From positions 208,538 through 272,537 of the forward strand of contig NZ_LMOI01000019.1 in NCBI RefSeq assembly GCF_001423525.1: a stretch of 64,000 bases of DNA, in the 5' to 3' direction. Every line of letters starts with the position of its first letter. Within the stretch, counting starts at the first letter, position 1. A model generated the notes under the pieces. It ran no database searches and was not told the origin of the DNA. It saw only the letters and a list, made by a program, of their open reading frames with translations. This document shows positions 1 to 8,899 of this stretch, in pieces. A program made the translations under genes and the position numbers. The DNA is from Arthrobacter sp. Leaf137 (GTDB lineage Bacteria > Actinomycetota > Actinomycetes > Actinomycetales > Micrococcaceae).

Positions 1-19
1 AGTCCGGCGGCGTACTCCA

Positions 20-1075
20 CTAAGGGTGCACCAGCACCTTTACCGCCGTGTCCTTGTGGTTGATGAGAGTGTCGAAGCCCTGTTCCACCAGGTCCTCCAG
101 CGCGATCCGTCCGGTGATGAACGGCTTGAGGTCCACCTTGCCTTCCTGCACCATTTTGATGACGGCCGGGTGGTCCCGGACGTAGGCGATGGTGCCGCGG
201 AGGTCGATCTCCTTGAGCACCAGCTTCTGCATATCGATGGTGGCGGGCGCGCCCCAGATGGACACATTGACCACCACCGCGCCGGGCCGGACGGCGTCGA
301 GCATGGTGTCCAGCACCGCGTTCACGCCCGCGCATTCGAACGCGACGTCAGCCCCGGTCCCCCCGGTGAGCTCCCACACCCGGGCTGGCACGTCCTCCTT
401 GCTAGGGTCCAGCACATGGTCAGCCACCCCGCTGGAAGTGGCCTTCTCCTTGCGGGCCTGGGTGAGTTCGCTGATGATCGTGGTCACGCCCATGCCTTTG
501 AGGACGGCCGCCGTCAGCAGGCCGATGGGACCGGACCCGCCCACCAGCGCAACATCGCCTTCCTTCACTCCGCTGCGCGCCACCGCATGGTGGGCCACGG
601 ACAGCGGCTCGATCAACGCCGCCTCGTCCAGCGGAATGTCACCGACAGGGTGCACCCACCGCTGGTCCACCACGATTTTCTCGCTCAGCCCGCCACCGCC
701 GCCGGACAGCCCGATGAAGCCCATCTGGCGGCACAGGTGGTAGCTGCCCGCCTGGCACATGTCGCAGTCACCGTCCACGAAATAGGGTTCGACGACGACG
801 TTGTCACCCACTGCCAGCCCCTCCACGCCTTCGCCGACGTCGGAGACAGTCCCGGAGAATTCGTGCCCCAGGGTCACCGGGGATTCCTCGTGGGACAGCG
901 GGTGCGGGTGGCCCGGCGCCGGGCAGAAGATGGGCCCTTCCAGGTACTCGTGCAGGTCGGTGCCACAGATGCCGCACCACGCGACATCGATCTTCACCGC
1001 TCCTGCCCGGAGTTCCGGCTCCGGGACGTCCTCGATGCGGATGTCCTTGCGGGCGTGGAAACGTGCTGCCTTCAT
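20..1075 (-). CDS. Zinc-dependent 2,3-butanediol-type alcohol dehydrogenase (MDR family)
   Basis: Medium-chain dehydrogenase, 351 aa, the normal length for (R,R)-butanediol dehydrogenases, which interconvert acetoin and 2,3-butanediol with NAD in the cytoplasm. Visible features are catalytic-zinc residues Cys37 (in WCGICGTD) and His71-Glu72 (GHE), Glu156 (IEP), and a Rossmann loop GGSGPIG at 179-185. The structural-zinc lobe keeps Cys104, Cys107 and Cys115, but the position of the first Cys is Asp101. The ATG at 1075 has AAAGGA six bases upstream. It follows the flavin monooxygenase by 40 bp on the same strand, so the two are probably co-transcribed. Exact substrate is not provable from sequence; another secondary alcohol or polyol is possible. 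Confidence 0.85.
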   Translation of the reverse strand: MKAARFHARKDIRIEDVPEPELRAGAVKIDVAWCGICGTDLHEYLEGPIFCPAPGHPHPLSHEESPVTLGHEFSGTVSDVGEGVEGLAVGDNVVVEPYFVDGDCDMCQAGSYHLCRQMGFIGLSGGGGGLSEKIVVDQRWVHPVGDIPLDEAALIEPLSVAHHAVARSGVKEGDVALVGGSGPIGLLTAAVLKGMGVTTIISELTQARKEKATSSGVADHVLDPSKEDVPARVWELTGGTGADVAFECAGVNAVLDTMLDAVRPGAVVVNVSIWGAPATIDMQKLVLKEIDLRGTIAYVRDHPAVIKMVQEGKVDLKPFITGRIALEDLVEQGFDTLINHKDTAVKVLVHP

Positions 1076-1115
1076 GATGGTCCTTTCATGGATTTCGGCG
1101 GGTTCAACCGACGGC

Positions 1116-2906
1116 TCAGCGGGTGTGGTGGCTGGGCTGCAGTTCGTAGACGGGCGTGTCCAGTCCTTCCATGCGGGCCTTCAGCTGCAGCGCCAGGTAG
1201 GCGGAGTAGTGCCGGCTCTGGTGCAGGTTGCCGCCGTGGATCCAGAGCTGTGGCACGTTGGTTGGCTTCCACATATTGCGCAGCTCCCCCTCCCACGGAC
1301 CAGGGTCTTTTGGCGTGTCTGAGCCGTATCCCCAGCATTTTCCTACCTGGTCCGCGATTTCGGGCGAGACCAGGTCCGCCAGCCAGCCGTTCATGGAGCC
1401 GTAGCCCGTGGCGTAGACAATCAGGTCGGCTTCCAGCTCGGTGCCGTCGTCCATCACCACCGCGTTGCCGGTGATCTTGGTGACCTGCCCGGTTTTCAGC
1501 TTCACCCTGCCGTCGATGATCAGCTGGGAGGCGCCGACGTCGATGTAGTAGCCGGAACCGCGCCGCAGGTACTTCACGAACAGGCCGGATCCGTCCACGC
1601 CGAAGTCCAGGTCGAACCCGGCGGCCTCCAGCTGCGAGTAGAACTCCGCATCCCGGGATGCCATTTCCTGGTACACCGGCACCTGCGCCTCCGGCAGGAT
1701 CCGCATGGGCAGCGAGGCAAAGAGCAGGTCGGCCTTCTCGGTTGTCACCCCTGCCGCGAGCGCCCGCTCCGAGTACAGGTCTCCCAGGGCCAGGTCCATC
1801 AGGGACTCGCTGCGGGCGATGTGCGTGGAGGACCGCTGCACCATGGTGACGTCGGCGCCGTGCTCCCACAGGTCGGCGCAGATGTCGTGGGCGGAGTTGT
1901 TGGAGCCGATCACCACGGCTTTCTTGCCCGTCCAGTCCCCGCCTCCGGGGTGCTGGGAGGAGTGGCGCTGCTCGCCCAGGAAACTTTCGGCGCCGTCGAA
2001 GGTCGGGATGTTCGGGTAGCCGGAGACGCCCAAGGCAAAGATCAGCTGCTTCGGCCGGAGCGTTACTGGTTCGCCGTTGCGAAGGACGCTGACCTTCCAT
2101 TCCTGCGTGCCGTCGTCGTACGCTGCCCCCACGCACTCGGTGCCGGACCAGTAGTTGAGCTCCATGATGCGGGTGTAGTGCTCCAGCCAGTCGCCGATCT
2201 TGTCCTTGGCGGCGAAGACGGGCCAGTCGTCCGGGAACTTCAGGTAGGGCAGGTGGTCGTACCAGACGGGGTCGTGCAGGTGCAGGGACTTGTAGCGGTT
2301 CCGCCAGGAGTCGCCCGGGTTCTGGTTCTTTTCGATGATGATGGTGGGCACGCCCAGGCGCTTCAGCCTGGCGGCGAGGCCGATCCCGCCCTGGCCGCCG
2401 CCGATGATCACGCAGTAGGGCTGCTCCTCGTAACCGAGCCGGGCTTCCTGTTCTTCCTTGAGTTCCTTCCAGGACCGCCGGCCGCGGACAATTTCGTGGG
2501 CCACGCCCTGCTCACGCCGCGGACCCTTCTTTTCCTCGAAGCCCTTCAGCTCCTGCATGGTGGTCAGCAGCGTCCAGCATTTGCCGTTCCGGAGCCGGAG
2601 GTGGCCGTAGCCGCGGGCGTCACCGGTTTCGAACGTGATCCAGGCCTCCGCGATGTCCGCGTCGCCGGTGGCGTCCTCGGCGAGCGCCCAGTTAGTGGGC
2701 TGCACGCGGTCCAGCGTGGACTCCAGCATGCGCCGGATGTCCGCCTTTCCCTCGAGGGTTTTGAGGTTCCAGGTGAATGCCACGAAGTCCCGCCAGTAGC
2801 TGTCATCCTCGAAGAGCCCAAGCGCTGCGTCCACGTCGCGCCGCTGCAGCGCCTCATCCAGGCCGGCGAGCCAGGCCTTGGCGGAAGCGGTGGGTGTTTC
2901 GGTCAT
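1116..2906 (-). CDS. NTF2/SnoaL-like domain fused to class B flavin monooxygenase
   Basis: 596-aa FAD/NAD(P)-dependent monooxygenase. Residues 1-125 look like a SnoaL/NTF2-type alpha+beta domain; the rest is flavin monooxygenase, with the FAD loop GGGQGG at about 169-174, a second dinucleotide motif (VVIGSNNSAHD) in the middle, and a YATGY motif near the C-terminus, as in FMO/YUCCA/Baeyer-Villiger relatives. These enzymes insert oxygen into heteroatoms, ketones or acids; the substrate here is unknown. An open frame extends upstream to 3104, but the ATG at 2906 is chosen because it has AAGGAG seven bases before it and begins the recognisable protein. It diverges from the GAF regulator, the likely controller of this gene and of the dehydrogenase behind it. 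Confidence 0.82.
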   Translation of the reverse strand: MTETPTASAKAWLAGLDEALQRRDVDAALGLFEDDSYWRDFVAFTWNLKTLEGKADIRRMLESTLDRVQPTNWALAEDATGDADIAEAWITFETGDARGYGHLRLRNGKCWTLLTTMQELKGFEEKKGPRREQGVAHEIVRGRRSWKELKEEQEARLGYEEQPYCVIIGGGQGGIGLAARLKRLGVPTIIIEKNQNPGDSWRNRYKSLHLHDPVWYDHLPYLKFPDDWPVFAAKDKIGDWLEHYTRIMELNYWSGTECVGAAYDDGTQEWKVSVLRNGEPVTLRPKQLIFALGVSGYPNIPTFDGAESFLGEQRHSSQHPGGGDWTGKKAVVIGSNNSAHDICADLWEHGADVTMVQRSSTHIARSESLMDLALGDLYSERALAAGVTTEKADLLFASLPMRILPEAQVPVYQEMASRDAEFYSQLEAAGFDLDFGVDGSGLFVKYLRRGSGYYIDVGASQLIIDGRVKLKTGQVTKITGNAVVMDDGTELEADLIVYATGYGSMNGWLADLVSPEIADQVGKCWGYGSDTPKDPGPWEGELRNMWKPTNVPQLWIHGGNLHQSRHYSAYLALQLKARMEGLDTPVYELQPSHHTR

Positions 2907-3010
2907 CTCCACTCCTTTGTGTTGGTGCACTCTGGCCGCCCCGTCCCGCCGGGGTGCCTGCGATATGCTGAGGCGGGCGTGAGCTGCATCACTAGTGGAA
3001 CGCGGCGGGG

Positions 3011-3026
3011 GTAACAGGTGCGTTAC
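3011..3026. promoter_or_regulatory. Inverted repeat GTAAC-N6-GTTAC, candidate operator
   Basis: A perfect 5-bp inverted repeat with a 6-base spacer lies in the divergent space between the flavin monooxygenase and the GAF-domain regulator (2907-3070). The position suits binding by that regulator. No assay or second copy supports it. Confidence 0.35.
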
Positions 3027-3070
3027 ACGCCTACCGGACTGGCAAGGACGCCGGCGGCGAGGAGGACACG

Positions 3071-4369
3071 GTGGACTACGGTCAGAGGTTTTCGGACCCG
3101 GCACGGTATGCGCGTACGCTGCGGCGCGCGCATGAGCTGGTCATCTCCGGTGTGCCGCGCCCCGAAATCCCTGCCAGCCTGGTGGACTCCTGGCACCGGT
3201 CCATGGCGCTGGGCATCAGCCCGGACCAGCACAGCCCGCGGCACCTGCACGATGTGTCCGAGGTGCTGGAACTGCGGCGCGCGCACCGGCTGCAGCGGGT
3301 GATGCCGGCGCTGCACGAGCTCCTGGCGGACGACTCCCGGGACGGGCGCCACCTCCTGGTCCTCACCGACGCCGGCGGTGAGATCCTGTGGCGGGTGGGC
3401 AGCCCTGCGGTCCTGCGGCGCGCCGACCACCTGGAGTTCCTGGAGGGAGCGGACTGGTCGGAGGCCGGTATCGGCACAAATGCCATCAGCGAGGCACTCG
3501 TGACCGGCGGCGCCGTGCAGCTGTTTTCCGCCGAGCACCTGGTGCGCACCCACCACGAGTGGGCCTGCACGGCCGCTCCCATCACGGACCCTGCCACCGG
3601 TGAGCTGCTGGGCGTCCTGGATGTCTCCGGCCCCCTGGACACGATCAGTGCGGACACGCTGCGGATGGTGCGGTGCGCGGTCCGGGTGGCGGAATCGCTT
3701 TTGGGAACCCCCGACGGCGGGGCCTCGCCGGGTGCGTCGGCTCCCGTCCGCGCGGCCCGGCGGTCAGCGCCTCCTGATGCCCGGCCGGCCGCCGTCGTGG
3801 CATCCCTTGAACTGCTCGGTGACAAAGCTGCGGCGGTGTTCGACGATGGGAGCCGAACCTCCCTCACCCTCCGCCGGGCCGAAATCCTTGCGCTGCTGGA
3901 CTCCCGGTCGCAGGGCTGGTCCGCGGAGGAACTGGCCTACGAACTGCACGGGGACGCCGGCACCCCGCAGGCTGTCCGGACAGAAATGTTCCGGGTCCGG
4001 TCGCTGCTGGGCGGCGCCGTGGAATCCAACCCCTACCGGCTGGCGTCAGGCCTGGCCGGGCGCTCCGACTCGGGGCGGGTGCTGCGGCTGCTGCGTGGTG
4101 GCCGGGTGGCCGAAGCGCTGGAGGCGTACACCGCTCCCCTGCTCAGCCGGTCCGGCACCCTGGCCGTGCAGCTGCTGCGGGACCAGCTGGACCTCGCCGT
4201 GGGATCCGCCGTGCGGGCCAGCGGGGATGCCTCCTTGCTGGTGCGTTGGCTTTCCACGGACATGGGGGCATCTGATCAGCTGGCTGTCGAGGCGCTGGGC
4301 AAGATCGTGGGACGTGGCGATCCAAGGTATCTGGCCTTCCTTGCGGCCACCGGTTCGCCCGTTCATTAG
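3071..4369 (+). CDS. GAF-domain transcriptional regulator (AcoR-like sensor half, no AAA+ domain)
   Basis: 432-aa regulator. Residues about 15-215 resemble the N-terminal sensor part of acetoin-type activators: an ERxxR-like segment with SLVDSWHRS, then a GAF domain containing GIGTNAISEAL and HHEWACTAAPI. There is no sigma-54 AAA+ module. Instead the C-terminal half holds a winged-helix-like segment (RRAEILALLDSR, then ELAYELHGDAG) typical of actinobacterial relatives. The first codon is GTG at 3071. Divergent arrangement with the dehydrogenase/monooxygenase pair suggests it controls them in response to a small alcohol or ketone. The activator role is family-based inference. Confidence 0.75.
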   Translation: MDYGQRFSDPARYARTLRRAHELVISGVPRPEIPASLVDSWHRSMALGISPDQHSPRHLHDVSEVLELRRAHRLQRVMPALHELLADDSRDGRHLLVLTDAGGEILWRVGSPAVLRRADHLEFLEGADWSEAGIGTNAISEALVTGGAVQLFSAEHLVRTHHEWACTAAPITDPATGELLGVLDVSGPLDTISADTLRMVRCAVRVAESLLGTPDGGASPGASAPVRAARRSAPPDARPAAVVASLELLGDKAAAVFDDGSRTSLTLRRAEILALLDSRSQGWSAEELAYELHGDAGTPQAVRTEMFRVRSLLGGAVESNPYRLASGLAGRSDSGRVLRLLRGGRVAEALEAYTAPLLSRSGTLAVQLLRDQLDLAVGSAVRASGDASLLVRWLSTDMGASDQLAVEALGKIVGRGDPRYLAFLAATGSPVH

Positions 4370-4456
4370 GCAGGTCGACTGATCTTGTCACGCAGTTAAC
4401 CCGCCATTCACATCCCCCACGGAACCTGTCCAACCGGCCTCCCTAGGTTCGAAGGC

Positions 4457-6046
4457 ATGGACAATATCTCCCGCAGAACCCTGATCTCCGCCGGCCTGGG
4501 CGCAGGCATCGTCGCCGCCCTGCCGGGTGCCGCCGTCGCGGTTTCCACCTCTGACGACGCCGGCCTCCGCACCAACCCCTTCCTGCTCGGCATCGCATCG
4601 GGCGAGCCGTGGCCGGACGGCTTCGTCCTCTGGACCCGCCTTGCGCTGAACCCCGTGGCCGAGGACGGCCTGGGCGGCATGCCCGCCCGCAACGTTGCGG
4701 TGCAGTGGGAAGTGGCGGAGGACGAAGGCATGCGCCGGGTAGTAGCCCGCGGCGTCGAGCACGCCCGGATTGAAACCGCGCACTCGGTGCACGTTGAGCT
4801 GCGCGGCCTGAAAGCTGGCCGCGAATACTTCTACCGGTTCCGTACCGGCAGGCATCTGAGCCCGGTGGGCCGCACGCTCACCAGCCCCGCGCTGCACGAG
4901 ACGCCCGCCGCGCTGGCCATGGCGTTCGCCAGCTGCGCGCAGTACGAGCACGGCTACTTCACCGCCTACAGACGCCTCGCCGAGGACCACCCGGACCTGG
5001 TGCTGCACTTGGGCGATTACCTCTACGAGTACAAGAAGGGCAGCTACGTGATCGGCGGCGGCAACCCGCGCGACCATGAAGGCCCCGAGACCGTCGCGCT
5101 GGAGACGTACCGGCAGCGCCACGCGCAGTACAAGGCCGACGCCGACCTGCAGGCCGCGCACGCCATCGCACCGTGGGCAGTGGTCTGGGATGACCACGAA
5201 GTGGATAACAACTGGGCCGACGAGGTGCCGGAGAACAGCGACGCCGGCCAGCTCAACGACACCACCGAGCACTTCCGGCAGCGCCGCGCGGCCGCGTTCC
5301 AGGCGTACTACGAGAACATGCCGCTGCGCCCCTCCTCCCTGCCGGCCGGGCCGGACATGAAGATCTACCGCAGGATCCAGTGGGGGCAGCTGGCCAACTT
5401 CCACATGATGGACACCCGCCAGTACCGCGATGACCAGCTGGCCGGCGACGGGTGGAAGAAGAACGTGGCCGAGCGCCTGGCGGAGGACCGCACCATCACC
5501 GGCGCGGAGCAGGAGGAGTGGCTGCTGGACGGCTTCACGAACTCCACCCAGCGGTGGGACGTCCTGGGCCAGCAGGTCTTCTTCGCCGAGCGCGACAGGG
5601 CCCAGGCCCTGGACGTGGACGATGTCTCGATGGATGGCTGGGACGGCTATGTGTCCTCCCGGCGCCGCATCACCCAGGGCTGGGTGGACGCGAACGTCCG
5701 CAACGCCGTGGTCCTCACCGGCGATGTGCACCGCAACTGGGCCAACGACCTCAAGGTGGACTACAAGGACCCTGCCTCCCCGGTGGTGGGCTCCGAGCTG
5801 GTGTGCACGTCCATCACCTCCACCGGCAACGGCACCGGCTCCACCACCGATCCAACGATGGCCTGGAACCCGCACCTGAAGTTCTACAACGACAACCGCG
5901 GCTACGTGAACACCCGCATCACCAAGGAATCGATGACCGCGGACTTCCGGGTCCTGGACCACGTCACGACGCCGGGCGCACCGGTTTCGACGAAGGCCTC
6001 CTTCGAGATCCGCGACGGCGTGCCGGGGCTTCAGGCGCGGGGCTGA
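4457..6046 (+). CDS. phoD: PhoD-family alkaline phosphatase/phosphodiesterase, Tat-exported
   Basis: 529 aa, usual length for PhoD. A Tat signal (SRRTLISAG, Arg6-Arg7) is followed by a hydrophobic stretch and a likely cleavage site near AVA at 26-28. Metal-site motifs are present: HLGDYLYEY, VWDDHEVDNNW and LTGDVHRNW. PhoD enzymes are Ca/Fe-dependent phosphodi- and monoesterases that release phosphate outside the cell. The gene stands alone between the GAF regulator and a convergent secreted protein. I saw no clear Pho box, so phosphate regulation is assumed from the family only. Confidence 0.92.
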   Translation: MDNISRRTLISAGLGAGIVAALPGAAVAVSTSDDAGLRTNPFLLGIASGEPWPDGFVLWTRLALNPVAEDGLGGMPARNVAVQWEVAEDEGMRRVVARGVEHARIETAHSVHVELRGLKAGREYFYRFRTGRHLSPVGRTLTSPALHETPAALAMAFASCAQYEHGYFTAYRRLAEDHPDLVLHLGDYLYEYKKGSYVIGGGNPRDHEGPETVALETYRQRHAQYKADADLQAAHAIAPWAVVWDDHEVDNNWADEVPENSDAGQLNDTTEHFRQRRAAAFQAYYENMPLRPSSLPAGPDMKIYRRIQWGQLANFHMMDTRQYRDDQLAGDGWKKNVAERLAEDRTITGAEQEEWLLDGFTNSTQRWDVLGQQVFFAERDRAQALDVDDVSMDGWDGYVSSRRRITQGWVDANVRNAVVLTGDVHRNWANDLKVDYKDPASPVVGSELVCTSITSTGNGTGSTTDPTMAWNPHLKFYNDNRGYVNTRITKESMTADFRVLDHVTTPGAPVSTKASFEIRDGVPGLQARG

Positions 6047-6050
6047 CCTT

Positions 6051-6091
6051 CTGCGGGTAGGCCGCGGGGCATCAGCGCGGCCTACCCGCAG
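6051..6091. terminator. Bidirectional hairpin terminator, perfect 16-bp stem
   Basis: Arms 6051-6066 and 6076-6091 are exact reverse complements (CTGCGGGTAGGCCGCG and its complement) around a 9-base loop. It sits between the convergent phoD and GH25-like genes and overlaps the last codons of the latter. There is no strong T-run on either side. Confidence 0.7.
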
Positions 6092-6936
6092 GCATAGTCA
6101 TAGTCGAGTCCGGCCGCTACGTACTGGGTCACGGTGACGGAACTTCCGGGGGTCAGGCCGGGCAATGAGCAATTCGATTTCGCTCCCCGCAAGGTCTTGG
6201 CACCTGCGAGCCAGCTGGGCAGGCCAGCCAGCGGGCTGCCCGGCGGCACCGTCCCGGCGATGGTTCCCCACTGGCTGCCGGTGGAGTAGATCCCCACCCC
6301 GGCAGCCTTGCCTGCGGAGTCCGTTTTGCCGGCGGTAATGCCTTTGAAGTAGGTGGCCATGCCTTCGAGCGTGGCGCGGTTCAGGGCCGTGGCGTTTGAG
6401 GTGCCGGTTTGCCAGCTGTTGCCGGTCTCCACGTCCAGCCACCAGAAATAGGTGCCGGGGTTCGTGATGCCGCGGATGGTGGCGTCGTCATAGGCCTTGG
6501 CGTAGCCGTACATATAGGAGCAAGGGAGGTCCACCGGCCCTGCTCCCCCGCCGCCGGAACCGCAGGTTCCGTAGGGGTTGGAGACCGTGACGTTGGCGTA
6601 GGTATTGGACGATGGCCACCAGGAGCCCTCGTGCCCCGGGTTGGCGGTGTTCACGTACAAGGCAACCTTGGGCTGGCTGGATCCCCCGGTTGAGGATTTG
6701 CCCGCCCAAGCGAGTTGCTCGGCCAGGCAGGGATTCGTGTTGTTGGCCAGCCCGCCGGTCACCCCGACGATCGCGAACGCCGGCCCGGAGGGAAGGGTCT
6801 TGCCGCACTGTGGCCAGGACACGTCGTTGCCCACCGGGTCAGTACTTCCTGATGGCGGAGGTGCCGCCACCGCTGCCGTTCCCGTGGCAAACAGCCCCAG
6901 GAGGACCAGGAACACACCTGTCAGCTTCTTTGTCAT
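6082..6936 (-). CDS. Secreted glycoside hydrolase family 25-like / DUF1906-like protein
   Basis: 284 aa with a Sec signal peptide (MTKK, hydrophobic core LTGVFLVLLGLF, cleavage probably after AVA). The mature part starts with GNDVSWPQCG and contains FAIVGVTGG, ALYVNTANPG and YFWWLDVETG, the arrangement of actinobacterial GH25-like secreted proteins with a TIM-barrel fold. Peptidoglycan hydrolysis is possible; the conserved DxE-type catalytic pair would be the Asp/Glu in WLDVETG. The ATG at 6936 is chosen because it begins the signal peptide, although the frame is open 18 codons further. It converges on phoD with a shared terminator. Confidence 0.7.
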   Translation of the reverse strand: MTKKLTGVFLVLLGLFATGTAAVAAPPPSGSTDPVGNDVSWPQCGKTLPSGPAFAIVGVTGGLANNTNPCLAEQLAWAGKSSTGGSSQPKVALYVNTANPGHEGSWWPSSNTYANVTVSNPYGTCGSGGGGAGPVDLPCSYMYGYAKAYDDATIRGITNPGTYFWWLDVETGNSWQTGTSNATALNRATLEGMATYFKGITAGKTDSAGKAAGVGIYSTGSQWGTIAGTVPPGSPLAGLPSWLAGAKTLRGAKSNCSLPGLTPGSSVTVTQYVAAGLDYDYACG

Positions 6937-7153
6937 AGGGGCTATCTTGCGCCCGCGCAGGCAGGCTGGGTAGGGGAAGCGGCCCCTCACTTAGGCGGGA
7001 ACGACGACGGCGGCGCGTCCCGCCGTCGTACGTCCTGCTTTGCTGCCGCGCACGCCGCCTCGCATCATTCCGCAAGCCATTGTTCAGGGCCCGGTGCGGG
7101 GATACGATGCTCGCGGGGAGAGGCCTGGTCTCGCGACGAGTAGGGGCCCTCCC

Positions 7154-7879
7154 GTGACCGACTTCTTCACCATGCAGCCCGGTGAGACCGCCGCTCCCCT
7201 GCCGCCCGGGCCGGTCTTGTGTACAGGGACCGCGGCCATGCGGCGCATCCACCGCTTCTTCCTGTGGGCCTATGCGGAGGCGCCCGGCCTGGTCCGCTCC
7301 GTGCCGGCGGGCGATACTGGGCGGGCCGCGTACGTGGGGGAAGTGCTGGGGAACTTCGACATGGTCCTCCACGTGCACCACGAGGGTGAGGACCTGCTCA
7401 TGTACCCGCCGCTGGAGCAGCGCGCTCCCGGCTGTGTCCTGCACATCGCCCAGATGCTGGAGCACCACCGTCAGGTGACGCAGCGGCTGGAACGGATTGA
7501 GCCGGTGCGGCTGCGCTGGATGGGGACGGCGGACCAGCAGGACGCCTCGGAACTCGCCGCGCTGTATGAGGACCTGAAAGCGGTGCTGGACGTGCACCTG
7601 CGCCGCGAGGTCACCGAGGTCATGCCGGTGGTGGACCGGGTGATGACCGAGAAGGAAGCCGCGGCGGTAGGACAGCACGGGATCGACAAATTCGACAAGA
7701 AGTTCATGGTCTCCTACCTCGGCATGGTGCTGGCCACAAACCCACCGGCCGACAGGGTTGAGCTGTTCCGGGAAATCCCGGCGCCGGTCCGGCTCGCGTA
7801 CAAGCTGGTGGGCCGCCGGATGTACCGGAAGCAGTACGCCACGCTCTTCCCGGGGCGCCCCATCCCCGAGACCCTGTAG
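7154..7879 (+). CDS. Hemerythrin (HHE) domain protein
   Basis: 241-aa cytoplasmic protein with the histidine/glutamate pattern of HHE hemerythrin domains: IHRFFLW, VHHEGEDLLMYPPLE, MLEHHRQV and VHLRREVTEVMPVV. These four-helix bundles hold a di-iron centre that binds oxygen or senses redox or NO. The GTG at 7154 is preferred (AGGGG seven bases upstream); an ATG 18 bases later is the alternative. The frame is open further upstream without recognisable protein. It stands as a single gene; the last 80 residues are an alpha-helical tail without a motif I know. Confidence 0.8.
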   Translation: MTDFFTMQPGETAAPLPPGPVLCTGTAAMRRIHRFFLWAYAEAPGLVRSVPAGDTGRAAYVGEVLGNFDMVLHVHHEGEDLLMYPPLEQRAPGCVLHIAQMLEHHRQVTQRLERIEPVRLRWMGTADQQDASELAALYEDLKAVLDVHLRREVTEVMPVVDRVMTEKEAAAVGQHGIDKFDKKFMVSYLGMVLATNPPADRVELFREIPAPVRLAYKLVGRRMYRKQYATLFPGRPIPETL

Positions 7880-7966
7880 CCGATGGTTCAGCGCGGGGCC
7901 GCAGGGGTTGACGTTCGGGCTGGATAGCCCCATTGCACGGGTCCGGTGCGGGCGTACAGTTCTTCC

Positions 7967-8770
7967 ATGGAACCGATTCGGGTCATCCTGTTGCCCGGCG
8001 CAGTACTCCCCGCGGACCTGGCCTATGCCCGCCTGATCGAAGCGCTGGGACCGGACGTAAGTGCCGTTGCCAAGGAACTTGAGCTGTACCGGGAGGACCA
8101 GCCACCCGCCGGATGGACCCTGGACACAGAGGTGGACGGCGTCCTGCGTGAGGCCGATGCCCGGGGCTGGCAGGCCTTCCACCTGGTGGGCTATTCCGGC
8201 GGCGGTGCGGTGGCGCTGGCGTTCGCCGCTAGGCATCCAGGCCGGCTGCAGAGCCTTGCCGTGCTGGAGCCGGCGTGGGCAGGAAGCTGGGACTGGAGCC
8301 ACTCCTACACGGAGCACCATGCGAAGTTCGCGGAGCTCGAAGCTCTTCCGCCGGACGAGTTCATGGCCGCGTTCATGCGGCTCCAGGTGAGGCCCGACGT
8401 CGTCCTGCCGCCCGCGGAGGCCGGTCCCCCGCCGCCGTGGATGGCCAAGCGGCCCGCCGGGATCCGTGCCTTCCTGCGCACGTTCAGGGACTACGACCTG
8501 GACCGGTCGCGGCTCGCTGCGTTCAGCAAACCCGTCTACTACGCCGTGGGCGGACTCAGCCATCCCGATGACCAGGGCGACGTGGCCGCCCGGCTGGCCC
8601 GGGTCTTCTTCCCGGACTTCCACCTTGAGGTCTTTCCCCGGCGCCACCACTTCGACCCGCCGCACCGGATCGAGCCGGAGCGGCTGGCGGAGTCCCTGCA
8701 CCGGCACTGGGCGTTAGCGGAGGGGCGCCCCGCCGGGCATCACGAGGCCGTTCCGTCCCGGGCTTCCTGA
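7967..8770 (+). CDS. Alpha/beta-hydrolase fold protein
   Basis: 267 aa. The nucleophile elbow is GYSGGG, with the oxyanion region near VILLPGAV at the N-terminus. A candidate acid lies around GGLSHPDDQ, and the catalytic His is probably in RHHFDPPH near the C-terminus. There is no signal peptide, so it is cytoplasmic. The substrate is unknown; esterase, lactonase or haloperoxidase-like activities are all compatible. The ATG at 7967 is taken as start because seven in-frame residues upstream look like noise. It follows the hemerythrin gene by 87 bp on the same strand. Confidence 0.75.
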   Translation: MEPIRVILLPGAVLPADLAYARLIEALGPDVSAVAKELELYREDQPPAGWTLDTEVDGVLREADARGWQAFHLVGYSGGGAVALAFAARHPGRLQSLAVLEPAWAGSWDWSHSYTEHHAKFAELEALPPDEFMAAFMRLQVRPDVVLPPAEAGPPPPWMAKRPAGIRAFLRTFRDYDLDRSRLAAFSKPVYYAVGGLSHPDDQGDVAARLARVFFPDFHLEVFPRRHHFDPPHRIEPERLAESLHRHWALAEGRPAGHHEAVPSRAS

Positions 8771-8899
8771 ACTGCCTGACGACGGCGGCGTCCCCTAGAC
8801 GGCACTGTCCGCTTCCCTAAATGGGTGTTGCAACGACCGCTAGAACCGGCCCAGCCAGCCACCCGCCGTCGTCCGTTCTTCCGCCCGCGGCGTCCGCGC

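Noticed and set aside
26..1474. 482-residue plus-strand open frame and many other long frames opposite real genes
   Set aside because: His/Arg-rich translations antisense to clear enzymes; typical of high-GC shadow frames, with no ribosome site or motif.
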